Numbered from the stretch's first letter, positions 1 to 9,008 are shown. The stretch is 60,390 nucleotides of DNA from Adlercreutzia shanghongiae (GCF_035830635.1 NZ_JAYMFI010000014.1:1-60390); one strand, 5' to 3'. Notes: generated from the letters alone by a model not told the origin. Numbers and translations: made by a program.

Positions 1-20
1 CGTCGGAGATAACGTGAGGC

Positions 21-1913
21 TTAGATGCCGGCCACGGCGTTTTTCGCCGCCAGGCGTCCGTAGCACAGGGCGCCGGCGTGGTTCATGCCCATGGTCGTGT
101 TCGGGTAAATGTGCCAGAAACGGCTGCCCATGATGGTGCCACCTACATACAAACCGGGAATCGGCTTGTTGTCCATATCGATAGCGTGCATGTTGTAATC
201 GCAGCACACGCTGCCATAGAAGGTCTGATAGCCCAGAGTCGGCATCTTTGCGGCGTAGAACGGTGGTTGTTTTACCGGAGACATGCGGTCGGCGCGCTTG
301 CCGAAGTCCTCGTCGACGCCTTTCTCGCATAGTTCGTTGTAGCGGTCAATCGTGGCTTTGAGCGTGTCTGCCGGCACTTCCATGGCGGCCGCGAGCTCTT
401 CGATAGAGTCGCAAATGCAAGGTGTCATGGCCTCGACTTCGCTGCGGGTGATCATGCCGATGGGGTCAAGGAATAAACCCATAGGGATGTCGTCGAAATT
501 GTCCACAACCTGCCAGTAGCAGCGATGGCCGACGGGCATGTGGGAGATCTGGTCCGGATAGTTGTCGTCGAAGACCTGCCAGATGCAGCGGCCATTCACG
601 CGGGTGACCTTCTCGCCGAGAATCTCGCCGGTCACGTCTTCGTTCATGAAGCGTTCGCCAGAGCCGTCCACGAACAACATGGGGTTGCAGCCGAGGGATC
701 CACCGTAGTGGTCGTTGGGGAAGGCGTGGCAGTTATCGGTGCGGGCACCCACCCAATGAGCCATCTGTAGGCCCTCGCCGATGTTGGTGACGTCGCCCTT
801 GGCGTCGGTGTCGGGCCAGCCGAGCCATTCGCCGTCCTCGAGTACGCGTGGCATGTAGTACTGAATCATCTGCTGATTGGCCGCATAGTCACCTGTGGCC
901 AAAATCACGCCCTTGGAGGCGTTCACCTTGTATAGGTTGTCATCGATGTCGGCGTAGATGACGCCGGTAACACGTCCAGTCTCGTCCTGGACAAGACGCT
1001 TGGCCCAGCTGGCATAGTTGACGCGAGCCTTCTCCTCGACCAGCTTCGCCACGGCCTCGCCGACTTTGGCGTGGGTGGGTTCCACCTGCACGACGCCGGC
1101 GGACATGGGGTAGCGCTCGTTGGAGAAGTCCCAATGGGGGTTGAGCGGCTTGTTGAAGGGCACGACGTAGGGCTCGCCGGCTCGGACGGCCTCCATGCGC
1201 TCCTCGCTCACATCGTCGAAGTAGCGGCCTACGATGGCGGCCAGACCGGCGGTGCAGTTGTTGATCAGCGCGTAAGCGTCCAGGTTGGTCTCTCCCACGG
1301 TCTCGTTGGGATTGACGATGGTGTGGGGGCAGGCCGAGAGGTACCAGTCGAAGTCCTCGCCGCAGTGATGCAGCAGGTAGGACCACATGCGACGGTCGAC
1401 ACGCTCTCGATGGTCGCCCATCACCTGCTCGACCAGAGTGTCAATCTCTTCTTCAGGGATTTCATAGCCGGCATCTTTTTGGGCCTGCGAGTTAATGGCG
1501 TGAAACTGGTGGGAGTGCACATGATGGGTGTCGCCCTTTTCGATGACGAAAACGTCGGCGCCTTCCTCCACGGCCTCGCGGGCGGCGGAAAGGCCGGTGA
1601 GGCCGAATCCCACAACCACGATTTCAGCATCGAACTCCTCGACAATGGCATCGTCGGGAATGGGCTCCGGATCGACCAAAAATGAGGGCGTGAATTTACC
1701 GTTCTCATCGAAAGATCCCCATTCGTTGCCCGTGACATTGCCGGTGGCTGCGAGGCCATCCTCGCCCGCCGACGTCGAGCTGTCTTGAGGCGCGCATCCG
1801 GCGAAGGCGCCTGCGGCCAGCGCGGCGGCGCCGCTCACTGCGGCCCCCTTGAGGAAGTCGCGGCGATTGATGCCCTCGCCTCCCTGTTGGATTTCTTGCT
1901 TCTCTAGCTTCAT
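21..1913 (-). CDS. Tat-exported FAD-binding flavoprotein, fumarate-reductase-like, substrate unknown
   Basis: A 630-residue protein starting at the ATG at 1913, chosen over a longer frame because AAAGGAGGG lies just upstream and a twin-arginine signal (RRDFLK, residues 17-22) then sits near the N-terminus. The signal ends in a lipobox-like AGC (Cys40), so the product may be an exported lipoprotein. A dinucleotide-binding GFGLTG near residue 102 and GERFMNED later mark the FAD_binding_2 / flavocytochrome c fumarate reductase fold. There is no haem motif, so electrons must come from another protein. The Arg expected after the FxNE motif in fumarate reductases is not visible (NEDVTGE), so fumarate is not a safe substrate. 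It is downstream of a LuxR-type regulator and a sodium symporter on the same strand, which suggests a substrate-specific respiratory module. Confidence 0.85.
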   Translation of the reverse strand: MKLEKQEIQQGGEGINRRDFLKGAAVSGAAALAAGAFAGCAPQDSSTSAGEDGLAATGNVTGNEWGSFDENGKFTPSFLVDPEPIPDDAIVEEFDAEIVVVGFGLTGLSAAREAVEEGADVFVIEKGDTHHVHSHQFHAINSQAQKDAGYEIPEEEIDTLVEQVMGDHRERVDRRMWSYLLHHCGEDFDWYLSACPHTIVNPNETVGETNLDAYALINNCTAGLAAIVGRYFDDVSEERMEAVRAGEPYVVPFNKPLNPHWDFSNERYPMSAGVVQVEPTHAKVGEAVAKLVEEKARVNYASWAKRLVQDETGRVTGVIYADIDDNLYKVNASKGVILATGDYAANQQMIQYYMPRVLEDGEWLGWPDTDAKGDVTNIGEGLQMAHWVGARTDNCHAFPNDHYGGSLGCNPMLFVDGSGERFMNEDVTGEILGEKVTRVNGRCIWQVFDDNYPDQISHMPVGHRCYWQVVDNFDDIPMGLFLDPIGMITRSEVEAMTPCICDSIEELAAAMEVPADTLKATIDRYNELCEKGVDEDFGKRADRMSPVKQPPFYAAKMPTLGYQTFYGSVCCDYNMHAIDMDNKPIPGLYVGGTIMGSRFWHIYPNTTMGMNHAGALCYGRLAAKNAVAGI

Positions 1914-2078
1914 ATTCCGTCCCTCCTTTGTTGGCGGCTTCTCCGCGTTGTGCGGACGTCTCGCAGCTTGTCTCTCGCGGAGGGCAAAGGCAATCAACAG
2001 GGCGCGGAAATGCGCGATTTTGCATGTCAACAAATTGTTGAGAGGTGTGTGATCAGGAGAAATGTCGACAATGACGGA

Positions 2079-3192
2079 CTAATGGATTTCAGGGGAGTCG
2101 AGGTGGTCGATGATTCCAAGTAGTTCTTCTTGCGACGAAACGCCGAGTTTGTGATAGATGTTGCGCGCATGAGTACGTACAGTGGCCTCGGAGATATAAA
2201 GACTCTCAGCGATATAGGCATAGCCATGGCCGCGGCCAAGCAACGCGAGTAGTTCAGTCTCTCGAGGTGTGAGCCCATGTGTTTCAGAGAGTTTGTCGCA
2301 CCGGGACTGAATGAATGACTTGAAGAATTCACGGGCCGGGTTGGTTGAGGTACGGTCTTCTGTATTGCCCAGAGCGAGAAACAAAATCACGGCGCCCATA
2401 TAAAGGATGAACATCACTACAGTGATGACGTTGCCTCCTTGCCCAAGAAAACTAAAAGTTAGGGCTCCGAGTATGGATAAAAAGGCTGTTAAGGCGAGCG
2501 AGGCCCCAAACACAACGTCCGTAGAGAATCCGTTGGTGCGTGCTGACAAAAGAAGAAGTGCCCATGTGCAGAGGAGCATGCAAACAGAGCCGCCGTTTTG
2601 GAGATTGGAGACGAGCAGATTCCAATAGGGGAGCGTTACCTCTTCCAGCGAGGGCGTTACGAGGAAGATGACGGCGGTTATGGGCATGACAATCCAAAAT
2701 AACTTGTGGGCTTGCTCGTAGGTTTGAATGTGAGAGACGCCTAGGCAAATCAGTATGACAGCGACAAGAGGGCCGACGGAATCGAGTCCGACAGCACCGT
2801 CAAAGGACAATTGATTGCTGGCAGAAGGTAGCGTAGATTTTCGTCCAGGCAAGAGCCATAAGTAGGCAGCCGATGCCAAAAAGGAATCCTCCCCAAGACT
2901 CTGGGGCGGCGTAGCCTAGTGCGCCCAGAAGGTGTATTGCCGACCCGACAAGGGCGCTGCCGAAGCCCAAGGCAAGGTCAAGGACAAGAGCAAAGCGGTT
3001 GGCGAGTCGTGTTGCAAAGTGTTGTCGGGAAACTAGCCCAAAAGAAAAGGCGAAAATCCCGGCACAGGTAATACCAAGAGCAGCTCCAAAGAAAAACTCC
3101 CCTGGGGATTCTCCCGCGCGACCGATCATGCCAATATATGCAGCAAAAAGGAGACCGAAACCGAGCGAGGCAAAAGAAAGCTGTCGGCTCAT
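2079..3192 (-). pseudogene. Membrane-anchored LuxR-family regulator, split by a +1 frameshift
   Basis: Two overlapping leftward frames make one regulator. The N-terminal part (ATG at 3192, stop at 2800) is hydrophobic with several membrane segments. The C-terminal part (up to 2879, stop at 2079) continues the membrane domain and ends in a clear LuxR/GerE helix-turn-helix (GLTPRETELLALLGRG, then ATVRTHARNIYHKLGV). The frames cross near 2810-2840, where one extra base stops reading after AWTKIYAT. Skipping one base gives about 370 residues, shorter than the intact 472-residue relative at 54585-56003. No slippery heptamer is obvious, so this is either a recent inactivation or a sequencing error. 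Its position between the transporter and the flavoprotein suggests it controlled them. Confidence 0.75.
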
Positions 3193-3205
3193 AGCCGCTG
3201 CCTTT

Positions 3206-4612
3206 CTACCCGATACCACCGTAGAAGATGCCGAGCACGATGACGGCGGCGGTGATGCCCACGAAAACGTAGCGGGTCATGAAGTTGAACCAGGGGCCCA
3301 AAGGCTTGCCGTGGCCCAGTTCCGCCTGGCTTTTCGCGAAGCCCTTGGGGCAGACCCAGAAGAACATGATGGCCGCCAAAAGCGCGCCCACGGGCATGAC
3401 GTAAATGGAAACCACATCCATCCACAGCGACACGGTGGAGCCGCCCTCAAGGAACAGGCCCACGGCCACCGCCGCGATGGCCACAAGCCCCACCGAAGCG
3501 GCTCGGGACAGGTGCAGCTGCTCCTGCAGCGCCTCCACGGGTGCTTCGAAGAGGTTCATGAGGCTGGTGATGGCGGCGAACACCACGGAGATGAACAAAA
3601 TGACGGCGAAGATGTTGCCAAAGGGCATCTCCTGGAACACCTGGGCCAGCGTGATGAACAGCAGCGGAGGGCCGGAGGACACATCCAGGCCGAAGGCGAA
3701 CACGGCGGGCACCACCACGCAGGCGGCCACAAGGCCGGCCAGGGTGTCGAAGATGGCCACGTTGCGCGCGGCGGAGACGGTATCCACGTCCTTCTTCAGG
3801 TAGCTGCCGTACACGAGCGTGCCGCAACCGGCCAAAGAAAGGCTGAAGAACGCCTGGCCCAAAGCATACACCCAGGTCGTTGGGTTCAGCAGCGCCTCCC
3901 AGCGGGGAACGAGCAGGTACTCGTAGCCAGCCGCCGCGCCCGGCAGGGTGGCCACGCGAATAGCGATGATGACGAACAGCACGAAGAAGGTGGGCATGAG
4001 CACCTTGTTCACCTTCTCGATGCCTCGGGAGACGCCGAGGATCATGATGCCGAAGGTGATGGCTAGGCCCAGCAGGTGGAAGCCCACGTTGCCGAAATCC
4101 GACGCGATGGCGCCGAAGAACGCACCCATGTCGGTTTGGGCCATGAGATCGCCGTCGATGGAGGCCACCAGGTAGTTGCAGGCCCAGCCGAGTACTACCG
4201 CGTAGCCGATGGCGATGGCCAGCGAACCCAGCGTGGGGATAAGGCCGATGAGTTTGCCGATGATGCCGCCGTCAGCTTTGCGCATTTCCACGGCCTTGGC
4301 GAAAGCGCCCATGGGGCCGGTGCCCATGGCGCGACCGAAGGACATCTCGCCGATTACGCCGGAAAAGCCGATGAGCGCAACGAAGATGAGGTAGGGGATG
4401 AGGAACGCCGCGCCGCCAAGCTGGGCCACACGATAGGGGAACAGCCAGATGTTGGCCATGCCCACGGCGCTGCCCACGCAGGCCAGGATGAACCCGGTGC
4501 GAGTCGTCCAGGTGTCGCGCCGCTTTTTGCCGGTCGCGCCGCCGCCTGTCTCCTCGCCGATCTCAATGGCTCGCGCCTCTTCGGCCGCAAAATTGTCGTT
4601 CTTAGGTGCCAC
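3206..4612 (-). CDS. Sodium-dependent transporter of the NSS/SNF family
   Basis: A 468-residue integral membrane protein with GTG start at 4612 and AGGAGG eight bases upstream. The N-terminal hallmark of neurotransmitter:sodium symporters is present: a Trp-Thr-Thr-Arg-Thr-Gly-Phe stretch, then GSAVGMANIWLFPY in the first helix, which carries the Na+ and substrate sites in LeuT-like proteins. About 11-12 hydrophobic segments follow. These transporters import amino acids or amino-acid-like compounds with Na+, and the substrate cannot be read here. It lies 14 bases upstream of the LuxR gene and ahead of the Tat flavoprotein, so it may import or exchange the reductase's substrate or product. A possible structured leader RNA lies at 4628-4740. 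Confidence 0.88.
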   Translation of the reverse strand: MAPKNDNFAAEEARAIEIGEETGGGATGKKRRDTWTTRTGFILACVGSAVGMANIWLFPYRVAQLGGAAFLIPYLIFVALIGFSGVIGEMSFGRAMGTGPMGAFAKAVEMRKADGGIIGKLIGLIPTLGSLAIAIGYAVVLGWACNYLVASIDGDLMAQTDMGAFFGAIASDFGNVGFHLLGLAITFGIMILGVSRGIEKVNKVLMPTFFVLFVIIAIRVATLPGAAAGYEYLLVPRWEALLNPTTWVYALGQAFFSLSLAGCGTLVYGSYLKKDVDTVSAARNVAIFDTLAGLVAACVVVPAVFAFGLDVSSGPPLLFITLAQVFQEMPFGNIFAVILFISVVFAAITSLMNLFEAPVEALQEQLHLSRAASVGLVAIAAVAVGLFLEGGSTVSLWMDVVSIYVMPVGALLAAIMFFWVCPKGFAKSQAELGHGKPLGPWFNFMTRYVFVGITAAVIVLGIFYGGIG

Positions 4613-4627
4613 GGTTGTCCTCCTTGT

Positions 4628-4740
4628 GCATCAGTCGTTCCATTCTATCGGAAGAGCGCACCACCGTCGGCAACAGAATGGCCCAAGGGGAGATTGTTCG
4701 CGAAGGTGCGCCCCGCTTGACCCATGTGAGAAACTGATGC
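4628..4740 (-). promoter_or_regulatory. Candidate structured leader of the sodium transporter gene
   Basis: Three complementary pairs lie in 113 bases directly before the ribosome binding site (4619-4625): GCATCAGT 4628-4635 with 4733-4740, CCATTCT 4640-4646 with 4675-4681, and GCGCACC 4656-4662 with 4705-4711. The last two interleave, so they would form a pseudoknot closed by the first, or alternative folds. It matches no riboswitch consensus I recognise. Pairings of this length can arise by chance, so confidence is low. Confidence 0.3.
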
Positions 4741-4797
4741 TGCCCTCATCATCACCGGCGTAACCGCCGCATATGTCGTGGTCTTATTCATGCACTG

Positions 4798-5262
4798 TTG
4801 GGAATCGAAGTGGGGAGCATTAGGTATCTTAACGCAGAGCAGCCTTACGAGCCTGGCTCAAGCAGCAGGGGCGTACGTATGGATATCGTAGCAAAAGAGG
4901 ATGGTCGTATTTATGATATCGAGATGCAGGTAGGGCCAGAAGCCTATATAGGGCGCCGCATGCGCTACTATCAGGCAGCCATGGACGTTGGGGAGCTCGG
5001 GCCTGGTGAAGCATGGGGGCAGCTGCCCGAAAGCCACATCATTTTTATTTGCCCTACTGACCTTCTTGCGGGTGGCTTGCCCGTGTATACGATTAACCGT
5101 ATCTGCATCGAGGCGCCCGATTTTGCATTAAGAGGCCGGTTCTCCTCTCGCGTCGTGAGAATCGCCGGATTCCAAGTAGGAAATGTGCAATATCTTGCAA
5201 GGCTTCATTTATGGGAGTCTGGGTCAGCGTTTTTTATAATTGCGGCATCGCATGAGGTCTGA
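4798..5262 (+). pseudogene. Fragment of an Rpn-family (PD-(D/E)XK) nuclease / transposase-like gene
   Basis: The translated stretch reads GIEVGSIRYLNAEQPYEPG, then RGVRMDIVAKEDGRIYDIEMQ, which is the core of the Rpn / PD-(D/E)XK nuclease family (D...E-x-Q catalytic pattern). Only about 154 residues remain, whereas family members are usually around 280-320. The homology runs upstream of the only start (TTG at 4798) without a good start codon or ribosome binding site, and the C-terminal half departs from the family pattern. I read it as a decayed remnant. Confidence 0.6.
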
Positions 5263-5281
5263 ACAGGCAACAGTTCCAACT

Positions 5282-5316
5282 ATTGCGAATGCGCAATCGG
5301 AATGCAAACGTGCATT
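5282..5316. promoter_or_regulatory. Two adjacent palindromes upstream of the pentahaem cytochrome gene
   Basis: ATTGCG-N4-CGCAAT (5282-5297) and AATGCA-N4-TGCATT (5301-5316) have the same 6-4-6 layout, with centres 19 bp apart and the second ending 72 bases before the cytochrome start. The spacing suits two dimers on nearly the same DNA face. The binding protein is unknown. Confidence 0.45.
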
Positions 5317-5388
5317 AATGGCCTTCGCGAGCGACTCGGCCTATGCTCAGACCATCGTGAAAGAGCGTCCGAGAAAAAGGAGGAGGAC

Positions 5389-6669
5389 ATGAAGAGTAAG
5401 AAAGCGACGACCGCGCTTCTGACGGTTGCCGTCTGCGGCGCGCTGATCGGCGGTGCTGCTCTGGCGGGTTGCGCTAGCGGTGCCACGGATGGCGACACGA
5501 AGGCGCCAGACACGGGGGCAGCGGCAAGTGCGTCGGCGACGCCCGAGGTGAAGGTCGGAGCCAACGGTGTGTCCCATATCGCCGACTGGGGCGAGGTGTA
5601 TCCCCTGCAGACCGCATCGTTTTTGAATGGTGCCAACAACATTGAGGAACGCGACGGAGACAATCGTTCGCATAGTCATGCCCTGCTGGCCGAGGAGATG
5701 GAGGCGTTCATCCCCGATGCAACCTATGCCGTTCGCTGCATGGCGTGCCATTCCTCGTGGTATAAAGAAATTACCGAGGCGCATGGAACGACGGCGGAGG
5801 TTTTGAATTCTCCCATGGCAAGCTATGCGGATGAGTTTACGGATATGGAGTTCTGGGATTGCCGCACTTGCCACGAAGACGACCCTGCGAATACTCTAAA
5901 ATCGACTAACGTGGTGTTCAACCAGATTTCTACCAGCTACGACTTCCCCGAGAAAGACAAGGTTTGCGGGCAGTGCCATAGCTCGGATACTCAGAAGATG
6001 CTGACTCAACTTGATATCGACGACATTTACAAGAACGGCGTAAGCGCTGATGGTCTGTTCCAAACTTGGCTTGAGTTTGAGCCTCTTGTTGACTGGGAGA
6101 TTGGCGGCAATAACGTTGTTCGGATTGATGAAGAGACCGGCATAAAGATGTACGGCGAAGGCTCGGTTGTCGATCTCGAGAACTTCCAAGGGAGCAATCA
6201 CCAGAACCTGGGTATGACCTGCGCTTCGTGTCACATGCCGCAAACGACGGCCGAGGACGGTACGGTCTATACGAGCCACGATGCTTCTGGCTCTCCCATC
6301 GAGAACCCTGTTGCTCTTGAGTATTGCCTAACGTGCCATGAGAATCAGGGCATTGATAGTCCCGAAGCAATGAAAGAATTCGTGCTCGGCAAGGAAGACG
6401 AACTGGCTCAAGGCCAGCTTCAGATGCGCGAAGACCTGGAGGCCCTGAAGGCCGCTATCGTAGAGGCCAAGGCTGCAGGCAATGTGGATGAGAAGACGAT
6501 AGAGGAAGCCAGCATGGCGTGGTCCAAGGGCCGTTGGTACCTTCGCTACACCTATGGCCATGAAGGCGAGAACGTCGGCAAAAAGGCTGCTCATAATTTT
6601 GATCAGATGATGGATCTTATGCAGCGTGGACATAAGCTCGTCACTGAAGCCACGGCAACATTGGCATAA
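5389..6669 (+). CDS. Pentahaem c-type cytochrome lipoprotein, NrfA-like, all five sites CXXCH
   Basis: A 426-residue lipoprotein (lipobox LAGC, Cys28) starting at the ATG at 5389 behind AAGGAGGAGG. Haem sites are CMACH (Cys117), CRTCH (158), CGQCH (193), CASCHMP (278) and CLTCH (313). Their order and spacing, and the CxxCHMP followed by a short insert and a TSH, resemble cytochrome c nitrite reductase NrfA. Canonical NrfA usually has CXXCK at haem 1 and a VEYYF stretch after haem 3 carrying the active-site Tyr and calcium ligand. Here haem 1 is CXXCH and haem 3 is followed by SSDTQK. Nitrite reduction is therefore uncertain and another reductase or electron-transfer role is possible. A haem-sensing kinase and regulator follow on the same strand. 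Confidence 0.85.
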   Translation: MKSKKATTALLTVAVCGALIGGAALAGCASGATDGDTKAPDTGAAASASATPEVKVGANGVSHIADWGEVYPLQTASFLNGANNIEERDGDNRSHSHALLAEEMEAFIPDATYAVRCMACHSSWYKEITEAHGTTAEVLNSPMASYADEFTDMEFWDCRTCHEDDPANTLKSTNVVFNQISTSYDFPEKDKVCGQCHSSDTQKMLTQLDIDDIYKNGVSADGLFQTWLEFEPLVDWEIGGNNVVRIDEETGIKMYGEGSVVDLENFQGSNHQNLGMTCASCHMPQTTAEDGTVYTSHDASGSPIENPVALEYCLTCHENQGIDSPEAMKEFVLGKEDELAQGQLQMREDLEALKAAIVEAKAAGNVDEKTIEEASMAWSKGRWYLRYTYGHEGENVGKKAAHNFDQMMDLMQRGHKLVTEATATLA

Positions 6670-6688
6670 AGCCGAATAGTCCAAATCT

Positions 6689-6717
6689 AGCGCGCTCTCT
6701 TTTGCAGGGGGCGCGCT
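6689..6717 (+). terminator. Hairpin between cytochrome and kinase genes
   Basis: AGCGCGC (6689-6695) pairs with GCGCGCT (6711-6717), 20 bases past the cytochrome stop. The tail (CGATTTGTG) is only weakly T-rich, so it probably reduces rather than stops read-through into the kinase gene. Confidence 0.4.
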
Positions 6718-6744
6718 CGATTTGTGTCAAGGGCAGGGGGTTGA

Positions 6745-8205
6745 ATGCAGCAGGGACGCAAGCAAACGACGAGGCGGCTTTCGCTCAAGCTCGTTGCGTT
6801 GGTGACCGTTGTCGTCGTTGTGGCGGCCTCCGCCTATGTAGTTTGGACCCAGTCGCGCCAGAGTGACGCCGTGGAAAGCAAGGTGCTCGCAGAGGCCCGA
6901 ACGCTGAATACCGAGATGAGCGCGGTATGGGACTACATCGACGACTCGCAGGGCGCCATTAATTACAACTCCGATGGCTCCTATGACTTCAAGGGCATTT
7001 ATTGCTCTATGGCGGGGAAGGCCATCGCCCAGCGTTTCACGAACGCCTCCAATAACTACGTGGTGCGCTATGTGCGCGAAAGCCCCCGCACTGCCACCGA
7101 TGAGCCCGATCGCTTCGAACAGACGGCCCTCAATCATTTCACCGTGGGCGGGTCGTCGGAGTACTACGAAATGACCGAATATGAAGGACGTTCGGTATTT
7201 CGCTACGCCTCGGCGCTTCCCGTTAAGCGAAATTGCCTGAGTTGCCATGGCGAACCGGCGGGCGTGCCCGATGAGACCGGGTTTCTCCGCGAGGGTATGA
7301 AGCTGGGCGATGTTGCGGGCGCGGTAAGCATCATCATCCCCGTTGAGTCCTATGTCCAGGAATCGCAGCGCGAGTTCGAAAGCTCCGTGGCATTTTTCTG
7401 CCTGCTCGCCGCCGCCATCGTTGCGGTCCTGCTGCTCGCCATGCGCCGCTGGGTGTCTGCTCCGCTTGAACAGGCGAACCGCCAGCTGGAAAACGAGAGC
7501 CAGCAGAAGTCTGACTTTCTGGCTACGATGAGCCATGAGCTGCGCACGCCGCTCTCGTCCATTATCGCTTTCACGGATATTTGGGAGAAGTCCCATGCTG
7601 CCGAGGACTCCGATGAGCGCAAGCTGGTGGAGGAGATCAAGCAGAACAGCTCGGTGCTGCTGAATATGGTGAACAACACCATCGATGTGGCGAAGCTGGA
7701 GGCGGGCCGGCTCAGCATGCAGTGCAGCGACGTGGATATGGTGGATGTCGTGGAGGCGGTGTTCGCCGTGGCCGAGCCGCTTGCCATCAAAGAGGGCGTG
7801 TCCCTCGACCGTACGGTGGACCCGGAGATGCCGTTTTTGCACTCCGATGCCGAGGCGCTGCGGAAAATCATGCTCAACCTGGTGAGCAACGGTCTGAAGT
7901 ACACGCCGGAAGGAGGCAGCGTGCAGGTTTCGGTGCGAGCGTCTGCCGACGGGAGGCAGGCTGTCATGAGGGTAGCCGACACCGGCTGCGGCATCCGGCC
8001 CGATAACTTCGAGGCGATCTTCAAGAAGTTCGACCGGCCAGGCGCCGGGGAAGATGGTCCCATCAGCGGGAGTGGGCTGGGATTATTCCTGGTGAAGAGC
8101 TTAACCGAGAAGCTGGGCGGCACGGTAGGGGTTGAGAGCGAGGTTGGGCGTGGCAGCGTGTTCACGGTGTGTGTGCCTTTCGATGGCCCCGCTACGGGAG
8201 AATAG
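6745..8205 (+). CDS. Haem-binding sensor histidine kinase (DUF3365 / Tll0287-like sensor)
   Basis: A 486-residue kinase: N-terminal membrane helix (residues about 13-32), extracytoplasmic sensor, second helix (about 213-231), then HisKA with MSHELRTP (His264) and an HATPase domain (N box NLVSNGLKY, G boxes DTGCG and SGSGLGLF). The sensor holds one CLSCH site (Cys164) before GEPAG, as in DUF3365 / Tll0287-like domains that bind c-type haem, so it probably reads redox state or a small ligand outside the cytoplasm. It lies 75 bases after the NrfA-like cytochrome gene and 8 bases before its response regulator. It closely resembles the kinase at 12087 over its whole length. Confidence 0.9.
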   Translation: MQQGRKQTTRRLSLKLVALVTVVVVVAASAYVVWTQSRQSDAVESKVLAEARTLNTEMSAVWDYIDDSQGAINYNSDGSYDFKGIYCSMAGKAIAQRFTNASNNYVVRYVRESPRTATDEPDRFEQTALNHFTVGGSSEYYEMTEYEGRSVFRYASALPVKRNCLSCHGEPAGVPDETGFLREGMKLGDVAGAVSIIIPVESYVQESQREFESSVAFFCLLAAAIVAVLLLAMRRWVSAPLEQANRQLENESQQKSDFLATMSHELRTPLSSIIAFTDIWEKSHAAEDSDERKLVEEIKQNSSVLLNMVNNTIDVAKLEAGRLSMQCSDVDMVDVVEAVFAVAEPLAIKEGVSLDRTVDPEMPFLHSDAEALRKIMLNLVSNGLKYTPEGGSVQVSVRASADGRQAVMRVADTGCGIRPDNFEAIFKKFDRPGAGEDGPISGSGLGLFLVKSLTEKLGGTVGVESEVGRGSVFTVCVPFDGPATGE

Positions 8206-8213
8206 GGGAGGAA

Positions 8214-8936
8214 ATGGCGAAGATTCTTCTTGCCGATGACGAGCGCAGCCTCTGCGATGCAGTGCGCATGATTCTAGAAGACGCCGGCTACGAGGTGGTG
8301 ACGGCATCCGACGGTCGCGAGGCGGTGGAGTTGTTCCAGCGAGAACAGCCGGACCTTGCGATGCTGGATGTCATGATGCCGCGCCTCGATGGCTTCGAAG
8401 TCGTCGAGGAGATTCGCAAGATTCGGAGGAACGTCCCGGTGCTCATCTTGTCAGCTAAGGGCGACATCGTCGACAAGAAGCGGGGCTTTCAGGTGGGCGC
8501 CGACGACTACGTGGTGAAGCCCTTCGACGATGACGAGATCGTCTTGCGGGTGGGCGCTCTGTTGCGCCGTGCGGCTATGACGTCAAACGGCGCTGATGAC
8601 GAGGAGCCGAGTGCCGCCGAGGCGCGTCAGCTCATGCAGCCGGTGACTATCGGAGATTTGGTCATCGACCCGCGCCGCTACGAGGTGACCGTTGCCGGCA
8701 AGTCGGTCACGCTGACGCCCAAGGAGTTCCAAATCCTCGCGCTGATGGCCGACCATCCGGGCGAGGTGTTCACCAACGAAGAGCTCGTCGAAACGATTTG
8801 GGGCAAGGAGTACACCGGCGAGGCTATCAGCATTCCCGTGTACATCCGCCGCATTCGCCTGAAAATCGAAAAGGATCCCAGCCGTCCCGAATACCTGCAA
8901 ACCGTCTGGCGCTTCGGCTACAAGCTGGGCGCTTAA
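8214..8936 (+). CDS. OmpR-family response regulator
   Basis: A 240-residue regulator starting at the ATG at 8214 behind AGGGGAGGAA, rather than further upstream inside the kinase gene. The receiver has acidic residues ADDE (8-10), phospho-acceptor Asp52 in LDVMMP, and KPFDDDE near residue 101. A winged-helix DNA-binding domain (LTPKEFQILALMADHPG, then YIRRIRLKIE and a terminal WRFGYKLG) fills the C-terminus. It follows the haem kinase by 8 bases and is its obvious partner. The nearby cytochrome gene is a likely target. Confidence 0.92.
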   Translation: MAKILLADDERSLCDAVRMILEDAGYEVVTASDGREAVELFQREQPDLAMLDVMMPRLDGFEVVEEIRKIRRNVPVLILSAKGDIVDKKRGFQVGADDYVVKPFDDDEIVLRVGALLRRAAMTSNGADDEEPSAAEARQLMQPVTIGDLVIDPRRYEVTVAGKSVTLTPKEFQILALMADHPGEVFTNEELVETIWGKEYTGEAISIPVYIRRIRLKIEKDPSRPEYLQTVWRFGYKLGA

Positions 8937-8947
8937 GGGCGTTCTGT

Positions 8948-9000
8948 TTAAACCTTTACATCCTCCTAATTAAACCTTTATAATTCAAAAATTAGGAGGA
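8948..9000 (+). promoter_or_regulatory. Promoter and putative autoregulatory operator of the HTH-HipA gene
   Basis: TTTACA (8955-8960) and a perfect TATAAT (8979-8984) lie 18 bp apart. An 11-bp direct repeat TTAAACCTTTA occurs at 8948-8958 and 8970-8980, 22 bp apart (two helical turns), overlapping both promoter boxes. An 11-bp inverted repeat, TCCTCCTAATT (8961-8971) with AATTAGGAGGA (8990-9000), includes the Shine-Dalgarno sequence. Repression by the gene's own HTH domain is inferred. In the mRNA the second arm of the inverted repeat may hide the ribosome binding site if transcription starts early enough to include the first arm. Confidence 0.65.
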
Positions 9001-9008
9001 GGTGCACG

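Noticed and set aside
2800..2879. Programmed ribosomal frameshift in the LuxR gene
   Set aside because: No slippery heptamer or obvious stimulatory structure in the overlap; simple indel is more likely.
4798..5262. Active mobile element at the Rpn-like frame
   Set aside because: Truncated at both ends with no usual start; no flanking repeats seen.
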